A stretch of 64,000 nt of DNA from Halorubrum sp. 2020YC2 (GTDB taxonomy: Archaea > Halobacteriota > Halobacteria > Halobacteriales > Haloferacaceae): contig NZ_CP076019.1 of NCBI RefSeq assembly GCF_018623055.1, positions 1,116,001-1,180,000 on the forward strand. The letters run 5' to 3'. The notes below the pieces were generated by a model that had not been told where the DNA came from, did not search any database, and saw nothing but the letters and a program-made list of their open reading frames with translations. The translations under genes were made by a program, and so were the position numbers. Of the stretch, positions 1 to 9,268 are shown piece by piece. Each line of letters begins with the position of its first letter. Position 1 is the stretch's first letter.

Positions 1-1
1 G

Positions 2-736
2 TCGACGCCGGAGTGGGCCTACCGCACGTTCACCGGCGACCACGACATCGCCTACTTCTCCGGGAACCCGTTCATCAACGACCTCGGGATCCCGCTGAAC
101 GAGCTGAAGTGGGGCGCCAGCTGTGACTACGAGTGGACGGCCTCCGAGCACATCAGCGACATCCACGACGTCTGGAAGACCGACTGGGACGACGACCTCG
201 GGACCGTCCCGCCGGAGGGGCTCGCGGACGCGTTCCACCGCAATCGGGACGCCGTCGAGCGCGCCGACCGCACCGTCCTCCACTACATGCAGCCGCACGC
301 GCCGTACCTCTCGCGCGGGAAGGGCCAGAAGCTCAAACAGATCCAGAAGGGGATCAGAGAGCAGGGAGAGGAGGAAGCGGGCGACGGCGCGAGCGACGAC
401 GACGGCGGGCTGCTCTCCTCGCTCAGCGACACGGTCCGCCCGAAGATCGAGAGCCGGCTGGACGACAGCGAGTTCGCCCAGAAGGCCGGCCTGTGGCTCG
501 AACTCGACCCGAAGGACCTCGTGACGGACGGCACCCGGGTCACCGCGCTGTCGATGTACGAGGAGAACCTCCGGATCGCCTTAGAGAGCGTCTCGGAGCT
601 GGTCGAGGAGCTCGACGGCGACGTGGTCGTCACCGCCGACCACGGCGAGGCGTTCGGGGAGGAGGGCGTCTGGGAACACCACATCGAGACGTACATCCCG
701 CCGCTGATGGAGGTCCCGTGGCTGGAAGTCGAGTGA
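2..736 (+). CDS. sulfatase / alkaline-phosphatase-fold protein, C-terminal part
   Basis: The frame is open from the first bases, so the N-terminus lies outside the window. The end carries VVVTADHGEAFGE, the metal-binding DHGE signature of the sulfatase/alkaline phosphatase superfamily, and LHYMQPHAPY upstream fits the same fold. A charged low-complexity insert lies around the EQGEEEAGDGASDDDGG stretch. Family members hydrolyse or transfer sulfate or phosphate esters. A glycosyltransferase follows 34 nt after the stop, so a role in surface polysaccharide or glycan modification is plausible, but the substrate cannot be read from the sequence. The superfamily is sure; the specificity is not. Confidence 0.8.
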   Translation, partial: STPEWAYRTFTGDHDIAYFSGNPFINDLGIPLNELKWGASCDYEWTASEHISDIHDVWKTDWDDDLGTVPPEGLADAFHRNRDAVERADRTVLHYMQPHAPYLSRGKGQKLKQIQKGIREQGEEEAGDGASDDDGGLLSSLSDTVRPKIESRLDDSEFAQKAGLWLELDPKDLVTDGTRVTALSMYEENLRIALESVSELVEELDGDVVVTADHGEAFGEEGVWEHHIETYIPPLMEVPWLEVE

Positions 737-770
737 CCGGTCGACTTCGCGGACAGCGCCGGTGGTCCGG

Positions 771-1802
771 ATGAAGGTCAGCCACTACTTCGAGTTCGAG
801 GAGCACGTCACCGGCGGCATCGCCGCCTCCGTCGGCCACCAGCGAAAGATGTTCGACCGGGCCGGGATCGAGTACACGACGGAGCCGACGCTCGACGCCG
901 ACGTGCTCCATTGTAACCTGATGGGACCGCGCTCGGTCTGGCACGCCCGCCGCGCCCGGAAGGCGGGGGTTCCGGTCGTCGCGCACACCCACGTCACCGC
1001 CGAGGACTTCGGGGACAGCTTCCGGTTCACGAACGCCCTCGCGCGACCGCTCAAGCCGTACCTCCGGCGCGCCTACGGGCTGGCGGACCGACTCATCTGT
1101 CCCTCCGAGTACAACCGCGACCTGATTCGGGGATACGCGGACGTCCCGACGACGGTCGTCTCGAACGGCGTCGACCGCGAGAAGCTGGCCGGGTTCGAGC
1201 CGCTGGAAGACGAGTACCGCGAGCGCTACGACCTCGACCCGCCGACGGTGTTCCTCGTCGGTCACGTGATCAAGCGGAAGGGGTTAGAGACGTTCGTCGA
1301 GACGGCCCACCGCATGCCCGATATCGACTTCGTCTGGTTCGGCCCCATCGACCGGTCGCTGAAGGGCCGCGAGACGACGCGGCTGATCGATGAGGCGCCT
1401 GCGAACTGTACGTTCACCGGGTTCGTCGACGACATCCGCGGCGCGTACGCCGCCGGCGACATATTCTGTTTCCCGACCCACGAGGAGAACGAGGGGATCG
1501 CGCTCTTGGAGGCGATGGCGGCCGGGAAACCGGTGGTGGTCCGCGACATCGAGACGTTCTCGTGGCTGGAGGACGGCGAGGACTGCCTGAAAGTGAGCGA
1601 CGAGCGAGGGTCGGGCGGCTCGGAGAGGGGCGACGACCGCGCCCGCGGCGACAACGTGCCGGAGTTCGTCGAGGCCATCGACGGGCTCCGCGACGCCGAG
1701 CGGCGGGCGGAACTCGGCGCGAACGCCGCCGAACGCAGCGAGGCGTTCTCGCTCGACGCGATCGCCGATCGGTACCGGTCGCTGTACGCGGATCTCGTTT
1801 AG
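771..1802 (+). CDS. GT4-family glycosyltransferase
   Basis: A GT-B glycosyltransferase of about 343 residues. The C-terminal half has the group-1 pattern: TVFLVGHVIKRKGLE opens the donor-binding domain, and CFPTHEENEGIALLEAMAAGKPVV contains the EX7E-type motif that contacts the sugar nucleotide. ATG at 771 is preferred to an in-frame GTG at 762 because MKVSHYF is the usual beta-strand opening. A short acidic, glycine-rich insert (GSGGSERGDDRARGD) interrupts the C-terminal domain. It follows the sulfatase-fold gene closely and is probably cotranscribed. It likely adds a sugar to a surface glycan or lipid; donor and acceptor are unknown. Confidence 0.85.
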   Translation: MKVSHYFEFEEHVTGGIAASVGHQRKMFDRAGIEYTTEPTLDADVLHCNLMGPRSVWHARRARKAGVPVVAHTHVTAEDFGDSFRFTNALARPLKPYLRRAYGLADRLICPSEYNRDLIRGYADVPTTVVSNGVDREKLAGFEPLEDEYRERYDLDPPTVFLVGHVIKRKGLETFVETAHRMPDIDFVWFGPIDRSLKGRETTRLIDEAPANCTFTGFVDDIRGAYAAGDIFCFPTHEENEGIALLEAMAAGKPVVVRDIETFSWLEDGEDCLKVSDERGSGGSERGDDRARGDNVPEFVEAIDGLRDAERRAELGANAAERSEAFSLDAIADRYRSLYADLV

Positions 1803-1890
1803 GAGCGGCCGAGGTGCCGCCTCTCGGTGTCTCCCGGAAACTTGCGAAAACCGCAGTTGGTATGTCCTCCCGACGACTCCGTAGAGCCAA

Positions 1891-2667
1891 ATGACTCGAG
1901 TGAGCGTTATCGGCTGCGGGAACATGGGGGGCGCCCTGCTCAGGGGGCTCGCCGGCGCGGGGGGGTATCACCTCACGGCGATCGACCTCGACCCCGAGGC
2001 GCTCGCCGCGATCGAAGACGCCGTCGACGAGGCGACGGACGACGTGGCGGCGGCGCGCGACGCGGACATCGTCGTTCTCGCGGTGAAGCCGGACGTGGCG
2101 CCGGCGGTGCTCGACGACCTCGACCTGCGCGCCGACCAGCAACTCGTGACGCTGGCGGCCGGGCTTCCCCGCGAGTTCGTCGCGGAGCGAACCGACGCGC
2201 CGGTCGTCCGGATCATGCCCAACCTCGCGGCGGAGACCGGGAACATGGCCGCGGCGGCGACGAACGCGGGCCTCACCGACGAGGTGCGGGAGATGCTCGA
2301 CGCGGTCGGGGAGTTCGTCGAGGTCGACGAGTCGCTGATGCACGTCTCGACCGCCGTCAACGGCAGCGGCCCGGCGTTCGCCTTCTACCTCATCGACGCG
2401 ATGAAGCAGGGCGGGATCGAGAGCGGACTCGACCCCGAGCAGGCGGAGACGCTGGCCGCGCAGACGTTCAAGGGGGCCGCCGAGACGGTGCTGCGCGACG
2501 AGCGGAGCGTCGACGAGCTGATCGACGCGGTCTGCTCGCCTAACGGGACGACCATCGAGGGGATGGAGGTGCTGTGGGACAGCGACGCGGACGCGGCCGT
2601 CGAGGACGCCGTCGCGGCCGCCGAGCGCCGCTCCCGCGAACTGGCCGCGGAGTTCGACGATGCCTGA
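1891..2667 (+). CDS. proC: pyrroline-5-carboxylate reductase
   Basis: Catalyses the NAD(P)H-dependent last step of proline synthesis. The N-terminus [17 protein letters not shown] is a Rossmann GxGxMG loop. VVRIMPNLA and [16 protein letters not shown] are the classic ProC signatures, and the C-terminal [13 protein letters not shown] matches the family's substrate and dimer region. The length of 258 residues is normal. Its end overlaps proB by 8 nt, so the two are translationally coupled. It is first in a proC-proB-proA operon holding the complete route from glutamate. Confidence 0.96.
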   Translation: MTRVSVIGCGNMGGALLRGLAGAGGYHLTAIDLDPEALAAIEDAVDEATDDVAAARDADIVVLAVKPDVAPAVLDDLDLRADQQLVTLAAGLPREFVAERTDAPVVRIMPNLAAETGNMAAAATNAGLTDEVREMLDAVGEFVEVDESLMHVSTAVNGSGPAFAFYLIDAMKQGGIESGLDPEQAETLAAQTFKGAAETVLRDERSVDELIDAVCSPNGTTIEGMEVLWDSDADAAVEDAVAAAERRSRELAAEFDDA

Positions 2668-3535
2668 GGACGCCGGCGTCGAGCGGGTCGGCCGCGCCGA
2701 CTCCGAGCGCGTCGCGGCCGCGCGGCGGCAGGCGGCCGCGGCCGACCGCGTGATCGTCAAGGCCGGGACGAACTCCCTCACCGACGACGACTCGCGGCTC
2801 GACCGCGTGAAGCTCGACAAGCTCGTCGCAGACGTGATGGACCTCCGCGAGCGCGGCACCGAGGTCGTGTTAGTCTCTTCGGGAGCGGTCGGCGCCGGGA
2901 CGGGGCGGCTCGACGAGGGGCCGGCGTCGCGCGAGGGCGTCGACTCCATCGCGGAGAGTCAGGCGCTCTCGACGGTGGGACAGGGCCTGTTGATGCGCCA
3001 CTACACGCAGAGCTTCGAGCGGTTCGACCAGGACGTCGCACAGATCCTCGTGACCGGGACCGACCTCGACGCGCCCGAGCGGTTCGACAACTTCACCAAT
3101 ACCGTCGAGACGCTGCTGTCGTGGGGGGTCGTCCCGGTCGTCAACGAGAACGACGCGGTGGCGACAGACGAGCTACGGATCGGCGACAACGACATGCTGT
3201 CTGCGTCGGTCGCGCTCGGGCTCGACGCCGACCTTCTCGTGACGCTCACCGACGTCGACGGCGTCTACACCGGGAACCCGAAGCGAGACGACGACGCCGA
3301 GCTGATCGAGGCGGTCGACGACGGGTACGACCGGCTCCGCGAGATCGTCGGCGGCGGCACCGAGACCGACTTCGGCGGGATCCGCACGAAGGTGGAGGGC
3401 GCTCACGACGTGAGCCGCCACGGGATCCCGGCGATCATCGCCGGCTCCGCCGAGCGCGACGTGTTAGACCGGATCGCAGCGGGTAAGCCGACGGGCACGC
3501 TATTCGTGCCGAAGACGGGTGACGACGATGAGTGA
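2660..3535 (+). CDS. proB: glutamate 5-kinase
   Basis: Phosphorylates glutamate to gamma-glutamyl phosphate, the first committed step of proline synthesis. The amino-acid kinase fold is clear: [11 protein letters not shown] at the N-terminus, [12 protein letters not shown] for the phosphate loop, [20 protein letters not shown] for glutamate binding, and [11 protein letters not shown]. At 291 residues it lacks the C-terminal PUA domain of many bacterial ProB proteins. The N-terminus has about 25 extra alanine/arginine-rich residues before the kinase core. It overlaps proC by 8 nt and proA by 8 nt. Confidence 0.95.
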   Translation: MPEDAGVERVGRADSERVAAARRQAAAADRVIVKAGTNSLTDDDSRLDRVKLDKLVADVMDLRERGTEVVLVSSGAVGAGTGRLDEGPASREGVDSIAESQALSTVGQGLLMRHYTQSFERFDQDVAQILVTGTDLDAPERFDNFTNTVETLLSWGVVPVVNENDAVATDELRIGDNDMLSASVALGLDADLLVTLTDVDGVYTGNPKRDDDAELIEAVDDGYDRLREIVGGGTETDFGGIRTKVEGAHDVSRHGIPAIIAGSAERDVLDRIAAGKPTGTLFVPKTGDDDE

Positions 3536-4880
3536 GAGCCACACCGACGTGGAGACCGACACCGACGAACTGGCCCGCCGGGCCGAACGCGCCGCCCTGC
3601 GGCTCGCGAACGCCGACGAGGCGACGCGGAACGAGGCGCTCAGGTCGATCGCGGACGCGATCCGCGAGCGAGAGGCCGAGATACTCGACGCCAACGCCGT
3701 CGACGTCGAAGAGGCGGAGGCGATGCTCGCGGACGGCGAGTACACGCAGGCTCTCGTGGACCGGCTGAAGCTCGACGAGACGAAGATCGAGGAGATCGCG
3801 TCGATGGTCGAGTCGGTCGCCGCGCAGGACGACCCGCTCGGAGAGACCCTCGCGGCGCGCGAACTCGACGAGGACCTGGAGCTGTACCGGGTCACGGTGC
3901 CGATCGGCGTCGTCGCGACCGTGTTCGAGTCGCGGCCCGACGCCTTAGTCCAGATCGCGGCGCTCGCATTGAAGTCCGGCAACGCCGTCGTCCTCAAGGG
4001 CGGCAGCGAGGCCAGCGAGTCGAACCGCGTGCTCCACGAGGCGATAGTCGAGGCGACCGCGGACCTCCCCGACGGGTGGGCCGCGCTCATCGAGGCCCAC
4101 GAGGAGGTCGACCGCCTGCTCGAACTCGACGACCGCGTCGACCTCGTGATGCCCCGCGGCTCCTCCGAGTTCGTCTCCTACATTCAGGAGAACACCCAGA
4201 TCCCCGTGTTGGGCCACACCGAGGGGATCTGCCACGTCTACGTCGACGCGGACGCCGACCTAGAGATGGCCGAGGAGGTCGCCTTCGACGCGAAGGTCCA
4301 GTACCCGGCCGTGTGCAACGCCGTCGAGACGCTGCTCGTCCACGAGTCCGTCGCGGACGCGTTCCTCCCGGACCTCGTCGCGGGCTACGAGACCGCCGGC
4401 GTCGAACTGCGCGGCGACGAGCGCACCCGGGAAGTCGTCGACGTCGCGCCCGCGACCGACGACGACTGGGACACGGAGTACGGCGACCTCGAACTGTCGA
4501 TCGGGGTCGTCGACGACGCGTACGCCGCGATCGAACACGTCAACGACCACGGCTCGAAACACACCGAGTCGGTCCTCACCGAGGACCCGGAGACGGCCGA
4601 GACGTTCATGACCGGCGTCGACGCCGCGAGCGTCTTCCACAACGCCTCGACGCGGTTCGCGGACGGCTACCGCTACGGGCTCGGCGCCGAGGTCGGCATT
4701 TCGACCGGGAAGATCCACGCCCGCGGCCCGGTCGGACTGGAGGGCCTCACGACGTACAAGTACTACCTCGAAGGCGACGGCCACCTCGTCGCGAGCTACA
4801 GCGGCGAGGACGCCGTCCCGTTCACCCACCGCGAACTCGACGACGCCGAGTGGACGCCCGGTCGGCTGTCGACGGAGTAG
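3528..4880 (+). CDS. proA: gamma-glutamyl phosphate reductase
   Basis: Reduces gamma-glutamyl phosphate to glutamate semialdehyde, which cyclises to the ProC substrate. It is an aldehyde-dehydrogenase fold of about 450 residues with [27 protein letters not shown], and the catalytic-cysteine region [18 protein letters not shown] at 3528 overlaps the proB stop by 8 nt, and an in-frame GTG at 3519 is less likely. It is the last gene of the operon. A T-rich stretch shortly after the stop (near 4900) may terminate transcription. Confidence 0.95.
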   Translation: MSESHTDVETDTDELARRAERAALRLANADEATRNEALRSIADAIREREAEILDANAVDVEEAEAMLADGEYTQALVDRLKLDETKIEEIASMVESVAAQDDPLGETLAARELDEDLELYRVTVPIGVVATVFESRPDALVQIAALALKSGNAVVLKGGSEASESNRVLHEAIVEATADLPDGWAALIEAHEEVDRLLELDDRVDLVMPRGSSEFVSYIQENTQIPVLGHTEGICHVYVDADADLEMAEEVAFDAKVQYPAVCNAVETLLVHESVADAFLPDLVAGYETAGVELRGDERTREVVDVAPATDDDWDTEYGDLELSIGVVDDAYAAIEHVNDHGSKHTESVLTEDPETAETFMTGVDAASVFHNASTRFADGYRYGLGAEVGISTGKIHARGPVGLEGLTTYKYYLEGDGHLVASYSGEDAVPFTHRELDDAEWTPGRLSTE

Positions 4881-5036
4881 GGTTGCGCGCGGTCCGAGGT
4901 TTTCTTCAGGGATCATCCGCGGAGACCTCGTCTCACGCCGATTCTCGGTTAGATCACGGACTGAATCGAGCGAGACGAATTGCGGTGATTTTGTATAGCG
5001 AAATAAGATTTACTCGTCGCGGTCGCGACAGATATT

Positions 5037-5092
5037 CGTCGGATTAAACCCGACGTAATTCTGCGCGATCCGCCGAACTCCGGAATAATTAC
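5037..5092 (+). promoter_or_regulatory. promoter region with inverted repeat upstream of the metallohydrolase gene
   Basis: Positions 4881-5117 hold no gene and are much richer in A+T than their surroundings. AATAATTAC at 5084-5092 lies about 28 nt before the ATG at 5118, the spacing of a leaderless haloarchaeal promoter. Further upstream, CGTCGG (5037-5042) and CCGACG (5050-5055) form an inverted repeat around ATTAAAC. The same arms occur around the gyrB TATA box at 57702-57722. A bound regulator is inferred only. Confidence 0.4.
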
Positions 5093-5117
5093 CCCGGCCG
5101 CTCACGCAGCGAGGCCC

Positions 5118-5951
5118 ATGGTCGACTCCGACTGGGGCGACTGGCTGCCGCGCGCGGTCGCGGCCGCCGACCCCGACACGGTGGCGCTGTGGTACTTGGG
5201 CTGTAACGGCTTCGCGGTCAAGGGGAGCGAGGGGACCATCCTCTGGATCGACCCGTACGTCGGGACGGGCGACCCGCCGCGGACGATCCGCATGATCCCG
5301 ATCCCGTTCGATCCCGAGGACGTCGAGGCCGCCGACGCCGTGTTGGCCACCCACGAGCACACGGACCACGTCCACGGGCCCTCGCAGGCGCCGATCCTCG
5401 CGAACACCGACGCCGACCTCGTCGCGCCGGACGACTCGCTCGCGGTCGCGCGCGAAGAGGAGGCGTGGACCGACGAGTACGCGGTGAGCGAGGCCGCCTT
5501 CACCGAGGTTCGGGAGGGCGACGAGCTGAAGATCGGCGAGTTCACCGTTCACGTCGTCGAAACGCACGACGCGGATGCGACCCACCCCGTCGGCTACGTG
5601 ATCGAACACGAGGCGGGCACGGTGTTCCACGCCGGCGACAGCAAGCCCTCGCCGTCCTTTACCGGGCTCGCGGAGCGGTTCGACATCGACCTCGGCATCC
5701 TCGCGTTCGGCTCCGAGGGCACGGTTCCCGACAAGGAGACGGGCGAACCGGTCCCGACGAAGTGGTACAGCGACGAAAACGAGATCGCGGCGGCCGCGAA
5801 CGACCTCGGACTCGACCGGCTGGTCCCCACCCACTGGGACATGTGGAAGGGGCTAACGGCCGATCCGACCGCGCTCCACGACCACGTCCGGAGCTACGAG
5901 TCGCCCGAGCGGTTAGAGATAGTCGAGATCGGCGATCGGATCGACCTGTAA
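5118..5951 (+). CDS. UlaG-like MBL-fold metal-dependent hydrolase
   Basis: A metallo-beta-lactamase-fold enzyme of 277 residues. The zinc motif THEHTDH is at about residues 78-84, HAGDSKPSPSF is a later ligand strand, and VPTHWDMWKG resembles the end of UlaG (L-ascorbate 6-phosphate lactonase) proteins. The opening WYLGCNGFAVKG and the motif spacing also fit that branch. UlaG-like proteins hydrolyse lactones or phosphoesters, but no sugar-use genes adjoin it and the substrate is unknown. It appears to be a single-gene leaderless unit. Confidence 0.8.
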   Translation: MVDSDWGDWLPRAVAAADPDTVALWYLGCNGFAVKGSEGTILWIDPYVGTGDPPRTIRMIPIPFDPEDVEAADAVLATHEHTDHVHGPSQAPILANTDADLVAPDDSLAVAREEEAWTDEYAVSEAAFTEVREGDELKIGEFTVHVVETHDADATHPVGYVIEHEAGTVFHAGDSKPSPSFTGLAERFDIDLGILAFGSEGTVPDKETGEPVPTKWYSDENEIAAAANDLGLDRLVPTHWDMWKGLTADPTALHDHVRSYESPERLEIVEIGDRIDL

Positions 5952-6045
5952 ACGGGAGCCGAGCGGCCGTTTTCGCGGCGTCTTCGGTTATCACCCACGA
6001 AACGCGGCCCGTGGAATTTAAGCCCCTGCTCCGGGACGTGCGGAT

Positions 6046-7878
6046 ATGAGCGAACGGACGGCGGAGGCGGCCACGACCGTCGACGAGGACGGCATCCGCG
6101 TCGAGAAATCCTTCACGGACGACGCGTTCCCCGTGCCTGCGGTGATGTACACCCTCTCTTCACACCGCGAGGACCCCGTACGGGTGCGTATCGTCGACCG
6201 GGTCCCGGAGTCGTTCCCGATGGACCAGGTCGGGTTCCACCCGGAGTACGAGAGCGAGAACTGGACGGCGTACAAGGACCACCGCGTGGAGTTCGAGCGC
6301 GTCATCGATCCTGACGAGAGCGTCGAGACGGTGTTCGGAATCCGCGACGAGGACCCTGACCTCGACGGGTTCCTCGGCACGCCCGTGATCGAACACGTGC
6401 CCGTCGGCGAGGAGATCGAGGACGTCCTCGGCGCCGGCGACACGGACGCCGTCAGGGAGGTGCTCTCGGGAGACCGCGCGACGCTGCCCGGAATGGCGGA
6501 CGACGACGAGCCGATCCCCGAAGACCCGGGCGAGGCGTCCGCGGCCGAGGAGGCCGACGCGGAACCCGCCGAACCGGCGGCGACAGACGCGGAACCGGAG
6601 GCCGCCGACCCTGAAGCCGACGACGGTCCGGAGGCCGAACGAGAGCCCGACGCCCCCGTGCCGCGTGCGGTCGACGAGGGCACGCCCGCCGTGACCGCAC
6701 ACGAGGGGGAACCGCTCGGCGTCGCGGCCGAGGCGGGGACCGAAGCCGAACCGGAGGGCGAGTCCGAACCGGCCGACGCTGCCGACGAACCCGACGAGAC
6801 GGCCGAAGTCGACGACACGGAGGCGGAAGCGCCCGCCGAAGGCGAATCGGAGGCCGCCGGCGAGCGGTCCAGAGACGACGACCTGTCCGACGAGGAACCG
6901 GGCGACGCAGAGGCGAGCCTGCCCGGCGAGGGCGGCCTCGCGGCCGCGCTGGCGGCCGAAATCCGGAGCGGAGCGGCCGACGAGGAGGACATCGAGACCA
7001 TCGAGTCGGCCTTCGACGCGGGCGTGCCGCGCAGCGTCGACGTGCGGATCGCCCGCCTCCAGTCGAGCGTGGCCGACATCGAGGCGTACGCCGACGCGCT
7101 CGCGGAGTTCATCGACGGCGAGGGGACGGCCCGAGAGATCCTCGACGGGATAGACGACCGGGTCGACACCGTCGAGTCCGAGGTCTCGGCGCTCGACGAC
7201 CGCCTCGACGAGGCGGACGAGGAGCGCGAAACGATCGAGTCGGACGTCGCCCGCGTCGACTCCGCGGTCGACTCCGCGTCGAACGCGGTCGACGCCGTCG
7301 AGGAGCGCGTCGGCGCCGTCGAGGGCGACGTCGACGCGGTCGAAGGAGACGTCCGCAACGTCGAGGACGACGTCCGCAACGTGGAGGGCGACGTACGGGC
7401 GGTCGAAGACGAGGTCGCGTCCGTCGACGAGACGGTGGCGTCGGTCCGAGACGCCGTCTCGGCCGTCGAGACCGACGTGGACGACCTCACCGCCGACGTC
7501 GACCGGGTGGAGGGAGAGGCCGAGGCGGTCGCGGAGAGCGTCGACGACCTGGGCGACGACGTCGAGGCGCTGTACGAGGAGGTCGATAGGGCCGCCGAGC
7601 GCGCCGAGAACGCCGAGGGGCTGGCCGAGGACGCCGCCGCGGACGCCGACGACGTCGCGGCTCGCGTGGACGACGTCGAGTCCGACCTCGGCCGCTTCGA
7701 CGAGGAGTTCGACGACCTGTGGGACGACCTCGCGGAGGTCGACACCCGTCTCACCGACATCGAGGACCAGCTCGGCGAGGACCTCGACGACGTGGCCGCC
7801 GAGATAGACGAGATCAACGACCACCTCGACGAGCTGGACGAGTTCCGCACCCGGCTCAACGAGGCGTTCGGTCCCTGA
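6046..7878 (+). CDS. haloarchaeal coiled-coil protein with acidic linker
   Basis: Three parts are visible in 610 residues. Residues 1-145 form a beta-rich globular domain (EDPVRVRIVDRVPESFP, VERVIDPDESVETVFGI-like strands). Residues 160-300 are a Glu/Asp/Ala/Pro-rich disordered linker. From about 310 there is a long coiled coil with near-perfect 7-residue periodicity (VDAVEGD, VRNVEDD, VRNVEGD, VRAVEDE) and valine at both core positions. No transmembrane segment is seen. ATTTAAG near 6014-6020 gives a leaderless promoter. I do not recognise the family; a cytoplasmic scaffold or filament-forming protein fits the architecture. Confidence 0.75.
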   Translation: MSERTAEAATTVDEDGIRVEKSFTDDAFPVPAVMYTLSSHREDPVRVRIVDRVPESFPMDQVGFHPEYESENWTAYKDHRVEFERVIDPDESVETVFGIRDEDPDLDGFLGTPVIEHVPVGEEIEDVLGAGDTDAVREVLSGDRATLPGMADDDEPIPEDPGEASAAEEADAEPAEPAATDAEPEAADPEADDGPEAEREPDAPVPRAVDEGTPAVTAHEGEPLGVAAEAGTEAEPEGESEPADAADEPDETAEVDDTEAEAPAEGESEAAGERSRDDDLSDEEPGDAEASLPGEGGLAAALAAEIRSGAADEEDIETIESAFDAGVPRSVDVRIARLQSSVADIEAYADALAEFIDGEGTAREILDGIDDRVDTVESEVSALDDRLDEADEERETIESDVARVDSAVDSASNAVDAVEERVGAVEGDVDAVEGDVRNVEDDVRNVEGDVRAVEDEVASVDETVASVRDAVSAVETDVDDLTADVDRVEGEAEAVAESVDDLGDDVEALYEEVDRAAERAENAEGLAEDAAADADDVAARVDDVESDLGRFDEEFDDLWDDLAEVDTRLTDIEDQLGEDLDDVAAEIDEINDHLDELDEFRTRLNEAFGP

Positions 7879-7968
7879 GTCGGGACGGAACGACTTCTCG
7901 AGAAAACGCCGGGACTCGACTCCCTCGAAAACGCAACCCGTTTTACCTGTGCGACCGCAGATCGGTCA

Positions 7969-8874
7969 ATGACTGATCCCGTTCCGGTCGCCGTCCCCCG
8001 CAAGGGACGCCCGCTCGAAGCGGTGTTAGAGCGGGTCGCGGCCGTCTCGGACGACGACCGCCTCGACCGGCTCGCGGACAGCGTCAGCAACACGCTGCGG
8101 TACGAGAAGGCCGTCACGAAGGGCTCGGTCGATGCCGACGGCGGCCCGTACGAGCGGCTGGCCGAGTACTCCGACCCGTCGACGCCGGCGGAACCGGAGT
8201 TCACGTTGCTGCGCGACGACCGAGGAGGGAAGCCGCGTCGGATCGTCTTCGACGCCGCGACGGTCGATCTGGGCGACGTGACGGTCAAGCTCGTCGGCCG
8301 CGAGGAGCCGTTCCGCGCGCTTCGGACACACGAGTTCGCGCTCGGCTTCGACTCCGCGGACCTCGTCTTAGAGGAGGTGGTCGGAATCCGGGCGAGCGGT
8401 CTCGGGAACATCTCCGACATCAACGACCGGATCGACCCGGTCGACACCGACGTCCGCGTCGTGACCGGACTCGGAGACACGGTGTATCACACGCTGATGG
8501 GACGAGCGGACCGGCGCGGCTCCGGCGAGACGTTCGACCGCTCGTATCTCACCGAGTATCAGGGGCCGCTGTGCATCTCGCCGCGCTACGAGCGGCTCGT
8601 CACCGCGGTGCTGGGAACCGACGCGCTCGACGGCGTCGAGTTCGTCTATCCCGACGCGGACGAGGAGGAGGAGGCCGCTATCGCCCGAGTCGGCCTCGGC
8701 GTGTACCTCACCGTCACCGGTTCGACCGCGCGCGAACACGGGCTCTCCGTCGGTGAGCACCTCTTCCCCAGCGAGACTGTCCTCATGCGCAACGCGGCCG
8801 AGACGGACGGAGCCGTGTCCCGCGTGCTCCGAGCGCTCGAACGCGAGGCCGCCGACTCGGAGATCCGCGTCTGA
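7969..8874 (+). CDS. HisG-like (ATP phosphoribosyltransferase-related) protein
   Basis: Starts VPVAVPRKGRPLEAVLERV, like the phosphate-binding opening of HisG. THEFALGFDSADLVLEEV corresponds to the HisG stretch with the pattern DLGITGxDLV. LGVYLTVTGSTAREHGLSVG resembles the PRPP-binding motif VSTGTTLRENGL, where TGST replaces TGTT. This is motif comparison by eye, not a search. It has 301 residues with several insertions and no his genes nearby. It may be a HisG paralogue with a different job, such as small-molecule binding. GTTTTACC around 7940 sits at leaderless-promoter distance. Confidence 0.6.
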   Translation: MTDPVPVAVPRKGRPLEAVLERVAAVSDDDRLDRLADSVSNTLRYEKAVTKGSVDADGGPYERLAEYSDPSTPAEPEFTLLRDDRGGKPRRIVFDAATVDLGDVTVKLVGREEPFRALRTHEFALGFDSADLVLEEVVGIRASGLGNISDINDRIDPVDTDVRVVTGLGDTVYHTLMGRADRRGSGETFDRSYLTEYQGPLCISPRYERLVTAVLGTDALDGVEFVYPDADEEEEAAIARVGLGVYLTVTGSTAREHGLSVGEHLFPSETVLMRNAAETDGAVSRVLRALEREAADSEIRV

Positions 8875-9099
8875 CTCCCCGCGGACGATATCGCGATATG
8901 TGATATACGCGATCGCAACGCGCCGCGATCGATCCCGAGTGGTCAGCGAGTCGCGAGGATACGGCCGGCGACCGGCGACGCGAACTCGTCACGCGACCCC
9001 CGCGGGACCGTACTCGCGGACGACCCCGGAGGCGGAAACCCGATCGAACGAACCGACCCCCCGAGGCAGTCGGGGTCCGTAGGCGCCTCACGGAGAAAT

Positions 9100-9155
9100 A
9101 ATTTATATCCAGAAATGTAGGACATAATAGTCGAAATTGTAGTACTACATTTCGA
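9100..9155 (+). promoter_or_regulatory. AT-rich island with near-perfect palindrome (candidate operator or recombination site)
   Basis: Positions 8875-9268 contain no gene, and 9095-9240 is strikingly AT-rich. AATTTATAT at 9100-9108 is TATA-like. Positions 9131-9155 form a palindrome with one unpaired T: the core TGTAGTACTACA (9138-9149) is perfect and is flanked by TCGAAAT and TTTCGA. A third half-site, GAAATGTAG at 9112-9120, is the exact reverse complement of CTACATTTC at 9146-9154. The island lies before a ribbon-helix-helix-like protein and a tyrosine recombinase, so an autoregulatory operator or a dif-like site are both possible. Confidence 0.45.
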
Positions 9156-9268
9156 TATTACTTTTTTGAGGGCGGCGTTATAGGGTACTACTCACCGAGA
9201 TAAGGTCACTTATCCGGAATTCTGGGATAGATTGAAGTCGCGGCCGCGAAAACGCTCGTCCGAGAACG

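Noticed and set aside
6018-8480. 820-codon Ser-rich minus-strand frame
   Set aside because: Antisense image of Asp/Glu/Ala-rich coding sequence; no protein features.
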